This document shows, piece by piece, positions 30,684-38,007 of a stretch of DNA of 38,007 nt. The stretch's first letter is position 1; the number at the start of each line of letters is the position of its first letter. Below the pieces are notes generated by a model. That model was not told the origin of the DNA. It did not search any database and was given only the letters and a program-made list of their open reading frames with translations. The DNA comes from Pseudomonas sp. LB-090624 (lineage in GTDB: Bacteria; Pseudomonadota; Gammaproteobacteria; Pseudomonadales; Pseudomonadaceae), in the NCBI RefSeq assembly GCF_003205205.1, contig NZ_QJRL01000037.1, forward strand, positions 1 to 38,007. Direction: 5' to 3'. A program made the translations under genes and the position numbers.

Positions 30684-31640
30684 CTACAAGGCCCTTGGGC
30701 GCAGAGCCTGGCAACGCTCAATGGCCTGCCGGTACTCGTCGCGCAGGCGCGCTATCAATGTGCTGGCGCCCGGCAGGTCATCGATACTGCCGACCCCCTG
30801 GCCCGCTGACCAGACGGTCTTCCAGGCCTTGGCTTCATCGTCGATTGGCTTGAGCTTGCCTTGTTCGTGCCCGCCCTTGAGCGCGTTCATGTCGTAGCCG
30901 GCTTGCTCCAGGCTAGGGCGCAGGAAGCTGGCGGGGACGCCGGATACCGCCGGTGTGTGGACGATGTCGGCGGCGTGGGCATCCAGCAGCATCTGTTTGT
31001 AGGCGTTCTGGGCCTGGCTTTCTGTCGTGGCAATAAAGCGCGTGCCCATGTATGCCAGGTCAGCCCCCAGCAGTTGAGCGGCGAGGATTTCGTGGCCATG
31101 GTTGATACAGCCCGCCAGCAGCAGGGTCTTGTCGAAGAACTGGCGAATTTCTGCGGCCAGCGCGAAAGGGCTCCAGGTGCCGGCATGCCCGCCCGCGCCG
31201 GCAGCAACGGCAATCAGGCCATCGACACCGGCTTCGGCGGCCTTTTCCGCATGGCGGCGGGTGGTCACATCATGGAACACCAGGCCGCCGTAGCCGTGTA
31301 CGGCATCGACCACTTCCTTCACCGCGCCCAGGCTGGTAATGACGATCGGCACCCGGTGCTCCACGCACAAGGCCAGGTCGGCTTGCAGGCGCGGGTTGGT
31401 CGGGTGGACGATCAGGTTCACGGCATAGGGCGCCGGGGCCTGCTGTTGCTCCAGGCCAACCTCGATTTCTTCCAGCCACGCCTTGAAGCCAGCGCTGTCA
31501 CGCTGGTTCAAGGCCGGGAAGCTGCCAACGATGCCGCTGGCGCAGCAGGCCAAAACCAGCTTGGGGTTGGAAATCAAGAACATCGGTGCGGCAACCACTG
31601 GCAGGCGCAGGCGTTCTTCGAGCGAGGCAGGTAGCGACAT
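30684..31640 (-). CDS. Nitronate monooxygenase family FMN protein
   Basis: This 318-residue TIM-barrel flavoprotein matches the nitronate monooxygenase (2-nitropropane dioxygenase) family, which oxidises alkyl nitronates such as propionate 3-nitronate. VVAAPMFLISNP (15-26) binds FMN, GIVGSFPALN is conserved, and AAGAGGHAG contains the catalytic histidine H152. GCINHGHEILAAQLLGADLAYMGTRFIAT forms the phosphate-binding part. Several class members act on quinones or other substrates, so the precise reaction is not certain. Its 3' end is about 68 bases upstream of the dehydrogenase start, on the same strand. Confidence 0.88.
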   Translation of the reverse strand: MSLPASLEERLRLPVVAAPMFLISNPKLVLACCASGIVGSFPALNQRDSAGFKAWLEEIEVGLEQQQAPAPYAVNLIVHPTNPRLQADLALCVEHRVPIVITSLGAVKEVVDAVHGYGGLVFHDVTTRRHAEKAAEAGVDGLIAVAAGAGGHAGTWSPFALAAEIRQFFDKTLLLAGCINHGHEILAAQLLGADLAYMGTRFIATTESQAQNAYKQMLLDAHAADIVHTPAVSGVPASFLRPSLEQAGYDMNALKGGHEQGKLKPIDDEAKAWKTVWSAGQGVGSIDDLPGASTLIARLRDEYRQAIERCQALRPRAL

Positions 31641-31668
31641 GGCAAGGCTCCTTGGTGGGGTGGCTATG

Positions 31669-32094
31669 TCAGAACGGCTTGACCACCACCAGAATTACGA
31701 TGCCCAGCAGGAACAGCACAGGCACTTCGTTGAACCAGCGGTAGTAAACGTGGGTGCGAGTATTGGTGCCATTGGCGAAGCGTTTGCGCTGGGCGCCGCA
31801 CACGTGATGGTAGCCGGTCAGCAGAATCACCAGGGTCAGCTTGGCATGCAGCCAGCCTTGGCTGAGCCAGCCGGGGGTGAGGTAGAGCATCCAGGCGCCG
31901 AACACGTAAGTGGCGATCATCGCTGGGTTCATGATGCCGCGGTACAGCTTGCGCTCCATGGTCACGAAGCGTTCCTGGCTGATGCTGTCCTGGCTCTGGG
32001 CGTGGTAGACAAACAGTCGCGGCAGGTAAAACAGGCCGGCGAACCAGCAGACCACGCTGACGATATGCAGCGCTTTGATCCATAGGTAAAGCAT
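31669..32094 (-). CDS. hemJ: Protoporphyrinogen IX oxidase HemJ
   Basis: HemJ is the membrane protoporphyrinogen oxidase used by many bacteria without HemG or HemY. The 141-residue protein has four predicted helices, the N-terminal signature LYLWIKALHIVSVVCWFAG with conserved H10, FYLPRLFVYH, and the conserved lysine region WLHAKLTLV (K85). AAGGA lies ten bases before the ATG. It is divergent from argC and is the most upstream of the six minus-strand genes, so it may head their transcript, though the gap to the nitronate monooxygenase gene is 28 bases. Confidence 0.92.
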   Translation of the reverse strand: MLYLWIKALHIVSVVCWFAGLFYLPRLFVYHAQSQDSISQERFVTMERKLYRGIMNPAMIATYVFGAWMLYLTPGWLSQGWLHAKLTLVILLTGYHHVCGAQRKRFANGTNTRTHVYYRWFNEVPVLFLLGIVILVVVKPF

Positions 32095-32166
32095 GGAGGG
32101 AGTTCCTTCAGGTAATCACGGTCGTCAGATAGTAGTGGTCAAGCGCCCGAAGGGTCACCCGGAGAG

Positions 32167-32195
32167 TTGTTACAGGCGCCTTGCCCCCCTATTAT
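32167..32195 (+). promoter_or_regulatory. Sigma-70 promoter of argC
   Basis: TTGTTA (32167-32172), exactly 17 bases, and TATTAT (32190-32195) give a good housekeeping promoter 42 bases before the argC ATG. Confidence 0.7.
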
Positions 32196-32236
32196 CGTGC
32201 GCTTTCCAGACGGCTCGTTGATAAGGGGCAAGCGTT

Positions 32237-33271
32237 ATGATCAAGGTCGGTATCGTCGGCGGCACGGGTTACACCGGCGTCGAACTGTTGCGTCTGCTGG
32301 CACAGCATCCACAGGCCGAAGTGGCGGTCATCACTTCGCGCTCCGAGGCGGGCGTGGCGGTGGCGGACATGTACCCGAACCTGCGTGGCCACTATGACGG
32401 GCTGGCGTTCAGCGTACCGGACAGCAAGGCTCTGGGGGCCTGTGATGTGGTGTTCTTCGCCACCCCGCATGGTGTTGCCCACGCCCTGGCCGGTGAGCTG
32501 CTGGCGGCCGGCACCAAGGTGATCGACCTGTCTGCCGACTTCCGCCTGCAGGATGCCGCCGAGTGGGGCAAGTGGTATGGGCAGCCGCATGGCGCGCCTG
32601 AGCTGCTCAAGGACGCGGTATACGGCCTGCCAGAAGTGAACCGCGAGAAGATCCGCCAGGCGCGTCTGATCGCAGTGCCGGGTTGCTACCCGACTGCCAC
32701 CCAGCTGGGCTTCCTGCCGCTGCTGGAAGCGGGCCTGGCCGACCCGTCGCGCCTGATCGCCGACTGCAAGTCGGGTGTCAGCGGTGCTGGCCGTGGCGCC
32801 GCGGTGGGTTCGCTGTTCTGCGAAGCCGGCGAGAGCATGAAGGCCTATGCAGTCAAGGGGCATCGTCACCTGCCAGAAATCAGCCAGGGCCTGCGCCTGG
32901 CCGCTGGCAAGGATATTGGCCTGACGTTCGTGCCGCACCTGACGCCGATGATCCGTGGCATCCATGCCACCCTGTACGCGAACGTGGTCGATACTTCGGT
33001 CGACCTGCAGGCGCTGTTCGAAAAACGCTACGCTGATGAACCGTTCGTCGACGTGATGCCAGCAGGCAGCCATCCGGAAACCCGTAGCGTGCGTGGTGCC
33101 AACGTCTGCCGCATTGCCGTTCATCGTCCGCAGGGTGGTGACCTGGTAGTGGTGCTGTCGGTAATCGACAACCTGGTCAAGGGCGCTTCCGGCCAGGCGG
33201 TACAGAACCTCAACATCCTGTTCGGGCTGGATGAACGCATGGGCCTGTCCCATGCCGGCTTGCTGCCGTAA
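32237..33271 (+). CDS. argC: N-acetyl-gamma-glutamyl-phosphate reductase ArgC
   Basis: ArgC reduces N-acetylglutamyl phosphate to the semialdehyde with NADPH in arginine synthesis. The 344-residue protein starts with the Rossmann signature VGIVGGTGYTGVELLRLL and has the catalytic cysteine C150 in VPGCYPTATQLG. The SCGVSG-like stretch here reads KSGVSGAGRGA, and HRHLPEI is the conserved histidine segment. A good promoter lies upstream and a hairpin terminator 16 bases downstream, so it is probably monocistronic. No unusual features. Confidence 0.97.
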   Translation: MIKVGIVGGTGYTGVELLRLLAQHPQAEVAVITSRSEAGVAVADMYPNLRGHYDGLAFSVPDSKALGACDVVFFATPHGVAHALAGELLAAGTKVIDLSADFRLQDAAEWGKWYGQPHGAPELLKDAVYGLPEVNREKIRQARLIAVPGCYPTATQLGFLPLLEAGLADPSRLIADCKSGVSGAGRGAAVGSLFCEAGESMKAYAVKGHRHLPEISQGLRLAAGKDIGLTFVPHLTPMIRGIHATLYANVVDTSVDLQALFEKRYADEPFVDVMPAGSHPETRSVRGANVCRIAVHRPQGGDLVVVLSVIDNLVKGASGQAVQNLNILFGLDERMGLSHAGLLP

Positions 33272-33286
33272 GCCAGCCAGCACTGG

Positions 33287-33314
33287 AAAAGGCCTGCGTC
33301 GTGCGGGCCTTTTT
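33287..33314 (+). terminator. Intrinsic terminator of argC
   Basis: AAAAGGCCTGC (33287-33297) and GCGGGCCTTTT (33303-33313) form an 11-bp stem including one G/T pair, with loop GTCGT, and run into Ts. Confidence 0.88.
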
Positions 33315-33342
33315 GCAGGTCGCGACTAAAGCCGCACAATTC

Positions 33343-33372
33343 TTGACCGATTTTCTCGGGAAAGCGGATAAT
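33343..33372 (+). promoter_or_regulatory. Sigma-70 promoter of erpA
   Basis: TTGACC (33343-33348), an 18-base spacer and GATAAT (33367-33372) form a good promoter. Its -10 covers the ATG at 33371, which shows that the longer erpA frame from 33371 cannot be the translated one; the leader would be about 40 bases. Confidence 0.65.
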
Positions 33373-33418
33373 GCGCGTCATCGAGTTTTATGGCGGCTAC
33401 CGCGCCGGGAGAATCATC

Positions 33419-33769
33419 ATGAGCGTCGAAACCTTCACCCCCACAGGTCTGGAATTTACCCACGGGGCAGCCCAGAAGGTGAAGAACCTGGTCAATGAGG
33501 AAGGCAATGAGCGTCTGAAGCTGCGAGTGTTCGTTACCGGTGGCGGTTGCTCGGGCTTCCAGTACGGCTTCACCTTCGATGAAGACGTGGCCGAAGATGA
33601 CACCATCGTCGAGCGTGAGGGCGTGTCGCTGGTGGTCGACCCGATGAGCTTCCAGTACCTGGCGGGTGCCGAAGTGGACTATCAGGAAGGCCTGGAAGGC
33701 TCGCGCTTCGTGATCAAGAACCCGAATGCCGCGACCACCTGCGGGTGCGGGTCGTCGTTTTCGATCTAA
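33419..33769 (+). CDS. erpA: Iron-sulfur cluster insertion protein ErpA
   Basis: ErpA is an A-type carrier that hands Fe-S clusters to apo-enzymes, including those of isoprenoid synthesis. The 116-residue protein has the three cluster-binding cysteines of the family: C44 in GGGCSGFQYG, and C108 and C110 in TTCGCGSSFSI at the C-terminus. The ATG at 33419 gives standard length. It has its own promoter and a strong terminator, and faces anmK. Confidence 0.96.
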   Translation: MSVETFTPTGLEFTHGAAQKVKNLVNEEGNERLKLRVFVTGGGCSGFQYGFTFDEDVAEDDTIVEREGVSLVVDPMSFQYLAGAEVDYQEGLEGSRFVIKNPNAATTCGCGSSFSI

Positions 33770-33783
33770 GGGTCAGGCATACG

Positions 33784-33811
33784 AAAACGCCGCGCAATTG
33801 CGCGGCGTTTT
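33784..33811. terminator. Bidirectional terminator between erpA and anmK
   Basis: AAAACGCCGCGC (33784-33795), AATT and GCGCGGCGTTTT (33800-33811) form a perfect 12-bp stem flanked by As on one side and Ts on the other. That works as an intrinsic terminator on both strands for the two converging genes. Confidence 0.92.
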
Positions 33812-33828
33812 GCTTTCTGGCGTAGCGG

Positions 33829-34920
33829 CTATGCCGGGTAGATCGCGCCCAGTATGCGCAGGCCCTTGGCGGCAGTGACGCTGGGGCGGTTGGCGGCGAT
33901 ACCCTCCAGGCAGCAGTGAGCCAGCCAGGCGAAGGCCATGGCTTCGACCCAGTCGGGATCTACGCCATAGGCGCCAGTGCTTGCCACACGGGCCGCCGGT
34001 AGCAGCTGGCCAAGACGGGCCATCAGCGCGCCGTTGCGGGCGCCCCCACCGCAGACCAACAGCGCCTCGGTGCCTTGCTGGGCTTTGCCAAGCGAATCGA
34101 TGATGCTGCGTGCGGTCAGCTCCAGCAGTGTCGCCTGCACGTCCTGGGCCCGGTATGCCGGCAGGTTGGCCAGGTGGCGATCCAGCCAAGGTAGGTTGAA
34201 CACCTCGCGGCCGGTACTCTTGGGGCCGCTGCCAGCAAAGAACGGGTCAGACATCAGTGCGCCGAGCAGGCTGGGCTGCACCACACCCGAGGCAGCCCAG
34301 GCACCATCTGCATCGTAGGCGTGGCCGCACTCGCGCTCGATCCAGGCATCTAGCAGCACGTTCCCCGGGCCGCAATCGAACCCATGAACCGGCTTGTCCT
34401 GCTCGATCAGGCTGAGGTTGCTGAAACCGCCTACGTTGAGGATTGCCAGGCGTCGGCCAAGCTGGCTGAACAGGGTTTCGTGGAAGGCCGGTACCAGTGG
34501 CGCGCCCTGGCCGCCGGCAGCCACATCGCGACGGCGGAAGTCGGCGACCACGCTGATGCCGGTCAGCTCGGCGAGCAGTGCGGGGTTGCCGATCTGTACG
34601 GTAAAGCCGCGGGCCGGTTCATGGCGAATGGTCTGGCCGTGGCTGCCGATGGCGCGAACGGCGTCAGGCTTCAGCCCCTGGCGAGCCAGCAGTTGGCGGA
34701 TACCTTCGCCGGCCAGGCTGGCCCAGCGGTTTTCCGCCAGTGCTGCTCGGGCAATCTCGTCAGGGCCGCTGCTGCACAGGGCCAGCAGGTCCTGGCGCAG
34801 GTCTGGGGGCATGGGCAGGTAGTGGGTGGCGAGCAGTTCAAGCTGCTCGCCTTGTTCGATCAGGGCGATATCCAGGCCATCGAGGCTGGTACCGGACATC
34901 ACCCCCAGGTAGAGCGCCAT
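33829..34920 (-). CDS. anmK: Anhydro-N-acetylmuramic acid kinase AnmK
   Basis: AnmK opens and phosphorylates 1,6-anhydro-MurNAc released from cell-wall turnover, giving MurNAc-6-phosphate. The 363-residue sugar-kinase-fold protein starts YLGVMSGTSLDGLDIALIE, the ATP/substrate signature of the family, and has GSHGQTIRH, FDCGPGNVLLDAWI and VCGGGARNGALM. In P. putida the product flows through MupP, AmgK and MurU; two of these enzymes are coded at 6103-7790 in the same window. It begins three bases after the M23 peptidase stop, so the two genes form an operon. Confidence 0.96.
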   Translation of the reverse strand: MALYLGVMSGTSLDGLDIALIEQGEQLELLATHYLPMPPDLRQDLLALCSSGPDEIARAALAENRWASLAGEGIRQLLARQGLKPDAVRAIGSHGQTIRHEPARGFTVQIGNPALLAELTGISVVADFRRRDVAAGGQGAPLVPAFHETLFSQLGRRLAILNVGGFSNLSLIEQDKPVHGFDCGPGNVLLDAWIERECGHAYDADGAWAASGVVQPSLLGALMSDPFFAGSGPKSTGREVFNLPWLDRHLANLPAYRAQDVQATLLELTARSIIDSLGKAQQGTEALLVCGGGARNGALMARLGQLLPAARVASTGAYGVDPDWVEAMAFAWLAHCCLEGIAANRPSVTAAKGLRILGAIYPA

Positions 34921-34923
34921 GGC

Positions 34924-36345
34924 CTAGCGCTTGTTCGCTGCGAGCAGGGTGGCCTTTTCCTGATCCATGCGGGCGATCAGCGGCTGGCTCTGCTGCAGGA
35001 AGCGCTGACGTTCGTTCTTGGCGATCGGGTCAGCCATTGGCACCTTCTGGCTCAGCGGGTCGACGTGCACGCCGTTGACCTGGAACTCGTAGTGCAGGTG
35101 TGGTCCGGTGGACAGGCCGGTAGTGCCGATGTAGCCGATGATCTGGCCCTGTTTGACCGTACTGCCGGTCTTGATGCCTTTGGCAAAGCCCTGCATGTGG
35201 CCATACAGCGTCTTGTAGCGGTTGCCATGTTGGATGATCACGGTATTGCCGTAGCCACCACGGCGCCCGGCCAGTTCGATGCGACCGTCACCGGCTGCCT
35301 TGATCGGGGTACCGCGTGGGGCCGCGTAGTCGACGCCTTTATGGGCGCGGATCTTGTTCAGGATGGGGTGCTTGCGACCGGCGGAGAAGCGCGAGCTGAT
35401 GCGGGCGAAGTCCACCGGGGTACGGATGAATGCCTTGCGCAGGCTGTTGCCGTCGGCGGTGTAGTAGGTAGTGTTGCCCTGCTTGTTGGTGTAGCGCACG
35501 GCAGTGTAGGTTTTGCCGCGGTTGGTGAAGCGCGCAGACAGGATGTTACCGGTGCCGACGACCTTGCCGTCCATCACCTTCTGTTCGTAGACCACGTCGA
35601 ACTCGTCCCCTGGGCGAATATCCTGGGCGAAGTCGATGTCGTAACCCAGCACGCGGGCCATGTCCATGGTCATGCTGTGGGACAGGCCGGCGCGCTGGGC
35701 CGAAGCTGACAACGAGCTCTTGATCACGCCGTGGGCATAGGCGGTGCGTATCACCGGCTTGCTGATTTCACGGTTGAATGCGTAGCCGTTGGCGGTTTTG
35801 GTCAGGCGAATGGTTTCGAGGTTGCTGACTTTGCTGTGCAGGCTGGCCAACTGGCCATCCTTGTCGAGCTCGAATTGCAAGACCTGGCCATGCTTGAGCT
35901 GGCTGAATTGCTTGGCCTGCTTGTTGCTGGCCAGCAAGTCATGCACCGCATTGGCTGGCAGGCCGACCTTGGCGAACAGGGTGGACAGCGTATCGCCGCG
36001 GGCCACGGTGACTTCGCGGTGGCCAGGCTCCTTGGCGGTCTCGGCAACCGGTTCGGCGGCCGGGGCCTGCTGATCGGCCTTCTGGGTTTCGGGGGTAGCC
36101 TCTTCTATCTGGGCGAAAGGCGAGCCTTGCTCACCTTCGGCTTGCACCAGTGGCGCGGCCCGGGATTCGTCTTTCAGCTGCTCGGCGGGGCTCTCGAGCT
36201 CAAGGTTGAGGGTGGTTTTCTTGGCTTCCACTTCGCTGGAGGGAAATACCAGCAAAGCCAGGCTGAGCAGGGCGGCGATGCCGCTGGCAGCCAACAGATG
36301 GCTCTTCGGATAAAGCGGGGGCGCTTTAGGCGGTTCGTTGGTCAT
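34924..36345 (-). CDS. LysM / M23 peptidoglycan endopeptidase (MepM-like)
   Basis: The 473-residue protein has an N-terminal membrane anchor or uncleaved signal (residues 16-38, LLAASGIAALLSLALLVFP), a disordered Glu/Ala-rich linker (40-105), a LysM-type domain with EVTVARGDTLSTLFAKVGL, and a C-terminal M23 zinc peptidase domain. The M23 domain has HKGVDYAAP (first His and Asp ligands), YKTLYGHMQ and GPHLHYEF (HxH). MepM-type enzymes cut D,D-crosslinks to let new strands in during growth. I chose ATG 36345; a TTG two codons upstream is less likely. The pairing with anmK ties cutting and recycling of the wall together. Confidence 0.92.
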   Translation of the reverse strand: MTNEPPKAPPLYPKSHLLAASGIAALLSLALLVFPSSEVEAKKTTLNLELESPAEQLKDESRAAPLVQAEGEQGSPFAQIEEATPETQKADQQAPAAEPVAETAKEPGHREVTVARGDTLSTLFAKVGLPANAVHDLLASNKQAKQFSQLKHGQVLQFELDKDGQLASLHSKVSNLETIRLTKTANGYAFNREISKPVIRTAYAHGVIKSSLSASAQRAGLSHSMTMDMARVLGYDIDFAQDIRPGDEFDVVYEQKVMDGKVVGTGNILSARFTNRGKTYTAVRYTNKQGNTTYYTADGNSLRKAFIRTPVDFARISSRFSAGRKHPILNKIRAHKGVDYAAPRGTPIKAAGDGRIELAGRRGGYGNTVIIQHGNRYKTLYGHMQGFAKGIKTGSTVKQGQIIGYIGTTGLSTGPHLHYEFQVNGVHVDPLSQKVPMADPIAKNERQRFLQQSQPLIARMDQEKATLLAANKR

Positions 36346-36414
36346 GGGCAAGGTGACTTTGAAAAAGGTGAAATGGAAAAGATGAATGACATGATGAAGA
36401 TGAAATAACTGTAT

Positions 36415-36443
36415 AAAATATAACCAAATCCATTTTCACGCAA
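36415..36443 (-). promoter_or_regulatory. Candidate promoter of the M23 peptidase-anmK operon
   Basis: On the minus strand TTGCGT (36443-36438), 17 bases and TATTTT (36420-36415) lie about 70 bases before the peptidase ATG, in a notably AT-rich stretch (36350-36430). Confidence 0.5.
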
Positions 36444-36494
36444 GGGCGCGTAGACGCCGCAAGCCCGTGCTCGGGTCACATTCCTTTGCGAAAC

Positions 36495-36522
36495 TTGTAT
36501 TTGACGGCCGATCTTGTATGGT
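36495..36522 (+). promoter_or_regulatory. Weak candidate promoter of tyrS
   Basis: TTGTAT (36495-36500), 16 bases and TATGGT (36517-36522) lie 36 bases before the tyrS ATG. CTTGTAT occurs twice (36494 and 36513), so which copy acts as -10 or -35 is unclear. TTGACG at 36501 has no matching -10. Low certainty. Confidence 0.3.
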
Positions 36523-36558
36523 TGGCTCCCCCTGAATCTGAGCCTTGCGGGTTTGTCT

Positions 36559-37758
36559 ATGAAGTCGGTTGAAGAGCAGCTGGCGCTTATCAAGCGCGGT
36601 GCGGAAGAAGTACTGGTCGAGTCGGAACTGGTGGAGAAGCTCAAGCGCGGCCAGCCTCTGCGCATCAAGGCCGGCTTCGACCCGACCGCCCCGGACCTGC
36701 ACCTGGGTCACACGGTGCTGATCAACAAGCTGCGCCAGTTCCAGGATCTGGGTCATCAGGTCATCTTCCTCATAGGTGACTTCACCGGCATGATCGGTGA
36801 CCCAAGCGGCAAGAGCGCCACGCGTCCGCCGCTGACCCGCGAGCAGGTGCTGGACAACGCCGAGACGTACAAGCAGCAGGTATTCAAGATTCTCGACCCG
36901 GCCAAGACTGAAGTCGCATTCAACTCTACGTGGATGGACAAGTTGACCCCTGCCGACTTCATTCGCCTGGCTTCGCAGTACACCGTCGCGCGCATGCTGG
37001 AGCGTGATGACTTCGACAAGCGCTACACCACCAATCAGCCGATCGCCATTCACGAGTTCCTCTATCCGCTGGTGCAGGGCTATGACTCGGTAGCGCTGAA
37101 GGCGGACGTCGAGCTGGGCGGTACCGACCAGAAGTTCAACCTGCTGATGGGGCGTGAACTGCAGCGGTCATATGGCCAGGAAGCGCAGAACATCGTGACC
37201 ATGCCACTGCTCGAAGGGCTCGACGGCGTGAAGAAGATGTCGAAGTCGCTAGGCAACTATGTCGGCATCCAGGAAGCGCCAGGGGTGATGTACAGCAAGC
37301 TGGTGTCGATCCCGGATACCCTGATGTGGCGGTACTTCGAGCTGCTGAGCTTCCGTTCGATGGAAGAAATCGAGCAGTTCCGGGCCGATGTTGCCAATGG
37401 CGCCAATCCACGTGACATCAAGATCAAGCTGGCGGAAGAAATTGTGGCGCGCTTCCATGGTGAGGAGGCGGCGGCCAATGCTCACCGTGCTGCCGGTAAC
37501 CGTATGAAGGAAGGCGAGCTGCCGGAAGACTTGCCGGAGATCGAAGTAGCTGCGGCCGAAGACCTGCCAATTGCTGCGGTGTTGAACCGGGCTGGCCTGG
37601 TCAAGAACTCGGCTCAGGCGCGAGACTTGCTGAGTGGCGGCGCGGTGAAGGTTGATGGTGCAGTGGTCGACAAGGACTTCATGTTCGTCCTTGGTGCCAC
37701 GCATGTGTGCCAAGCGGGCAAGAAGTCGTTTGGCCGGGTCACCCTCAAGGCTGAGTAA
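36559..37758 (+). CDS. tyrS: Tyrosyl-tRNA synthetase TyrS
   Basis: TyrS charges tRNA-Tyr. The 399-residue class-I synthetase has HLGH (48-51) as the HIGH motif, GDFTGMIGDPSGKS, and KMSKS at 226-230. It therefore belongs to the TyrZ-like branch with a canonical KMSKS, unlike the KFGKT form of E. coli TyrS. The C-terminal S4 RNA-binding domain (about 335-395) includes LVKNSAQARDLLSGGAVKVDG. The ATG at 36559 gives family length; the preceding in-frame TTG at 36514 adds nothing family-like. A strong terminator follows, and then an rRNA-type promoter on the same strand. Confidence 0.96.
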   Translation: MKSVEEQLALIKRGAEEVLVESELVEKLKRGQPLRIKAGFDPTAPDLHLGHTVLINKLRQFQDLGHQVIFLIGDFTGMIGDPSGKSATRPPLTREQVLDNAETYKQQVFKILDPAKTEVAFNSTWMDKLTPADFIRLASQYTVARMLERDDFDKRYTTNQPIAIHEFLYPLVQGYDSVALKADVELGGTDQKFNLLMGRELQRSYGQEAQNIVTMPLLEGLDGVKKMSKSLGNYVGIQEAPGVMYSKLVSIPDTLMWRYFELLSFRSMEEIEQFRADVANGANPRDIKIKLAEEIVARFHGEEAAANAHRAAGNRMKEGELPEDLPEIEVAAAEDLPIAAVLNRAGLVKNSAQARDLLSGGAVKVDGAVVDKDFMFVLGATHVCQAGKKSFGRVTLKAE

Positions 37759-37791
37759 TTGCCTGGATGGTCTAGCTGTATAAGCTATATA

Positions 37792-37828
37792 GAAGCGGGG
37801 AGGCCGATAGGCCTCCCCGCTTCGTTTT
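37792..37828 (+). terminator. Intrinsic terminator of tyrS
   Basis: GAAGCGGGGAGGCC (37792-37805), GATA and GGCCTCCCCGCTTC (37810-37823) form a perfect 14-bp stem followed by GTTTTC, 33 bases after the tyrS stop. The strength suits insulation of the rRNA promoter just downstream. Confidence 0.92.
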
Positions 37829-37841
37829 CAGCAGTATTAGG

Positions 37842-38007
37842 TTTTCTTGAAATTAAAGGTTGACGGGCTTTCGAATCCCATTATAATGCGCCCCACTTCC
37901 AGCGACAACGGAACGACAAACTCCTTGAGATTCAACGAGTTAGGCGATTCGGAAGATGCTGTAAGGGCTACGATCGAATGATCGCCAGTGGTTGAGATGA
38001 TGGTTGA
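37842..38007 (+). promoter_or_regulatory. Strong rRNA-operon-type promoter and leader start
   Basis: TTGACG (37860-37865), 16 bases and TATAAT (37882-37887) form a near-consensus promoter. An AT-rich stretch (TTTTCTTGAAATTAAAGG, 37842-37859) stands where an UP element would be. The bases after the -10 are GC-rich (GCGCCCC), the discriminator expected of stringently controlled rRNA promoters. The 110 bases that follow contain no reading frame and continue to the edge, as an rRNA 5' leader would. The known P. putida order of tyrS then an rRNA operon agrees. The 16S gene itself is outside the window. Confidence 0.8.

Noticed and set aside
34384..35709. A 441-codon plus-strand frame opposite anmK and the M23 peptidase
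   Set aside because: It spans two well-supported genes on the other strand and has no recognisable motif or ribosome-binding site.
1..38007. Mobile elements, prophage genes, tRNAs, CRISPR arrays or defence islands
   Set aside because: No transposase, integrase, tRNA cloverleaf or regularly spaced repeats were seen. All genes are typical chromosomal core genes with uniform base composition, apart from the short AT-rich stretch near 36350-36430.

Overview
The window is ordinary chromosomal DNA from a fluorescent pseudomonad, most likely the Pseudomonas putida group. The assignment rests on high GC, the gene order lptD-surA-pdxA-ksgA diverging from amgK-murU, the split trpE / trpGDC arrangement with an EstA/EstP-type autotransporter esterase between the halves, a 214-residue Crp/Vfr, and several P. 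putida-type 35-bp REP elements. About 31 protein genes are packed at high density. No tRNA, insertion sequence, prophage or CRISPR array is visible. The right edge enters the promoter of what looks like an rRNA operon.

Layout. (1) 85-5972, minus strand: lptD, surA, pdxA and ksgA form one overlapping operon for outer-membrane assembly, pyridoxal phosphate synthesis and 16S rRNA methylation. (2) 6103-8559, plus: amgK and murU (cell-wall sugar recycling) and a TerB/DnaJ co-chaperone gene. (3) 8598-9596, minus: a DUF3530 exported hydrolase-like protein. (4) 9692-12720, plus: a histidine kinase with a periplasmic solute-binding sensor domain and its LuxR-type regulator. (5) 12924-17271, plus: a four-gene polyamine-type ABC importer. 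(6) 17437-20477, plus: rpe, gph and trpE. (7) 20672-22561, minus: autotransporter esterase. (8) 22930-25412, plus: trpG, trpD, trpC. (9) 25580-27539: a lipoate-ligase-like gene, vfr/crp on the minus strand, and an OsmC protein. (10) 27668-32094, all minus: a membrane protein, coq7, a HIT protein, a short-chain dehydrogenase, a nitronate monooxygenase and hemJ. (11) 32237-33769, plus: argC and erpA. (12) 33829-36345, minus: anmK and an M23 peptidase. (13) 36559-37758, plus: tyrS, then a strong terminator and the rRNA-type promoter.

How the genes connect. AmgK, MurU and AnmK belong to peptidoglycan sugar recycling, and the LysM/M23 peptidase beside anmK works on the same polymer. TrpE, TrpG, TrpD and TrpC make the early part of the tryptophan pathway. 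The most striking feature is a pair of near-identical leader peptides ending in the same Arg-Trp-Arg-Trp-Arg-Ala string. One lies before trpGDC. The other lies before trpE and is the in-frame 3' end of gph, so the same codons are both the phosphatase C-terminus and an attenuator leader. The kinase/regulator pair beside the polyamine-type importer, with a perfect 10-bp inverted repeat between them, is a plausible sensing-and-uptake unit.

I did not find a wholly new multi-gene system. The observations most worth following are the gph/trpL overlap, the sensor-importer unit and its palindrome, the exported hydrolase-like protein with a disordered insert and no late histidine, and a short-chain dehydrogenase that lacks the usual catalytic serine.
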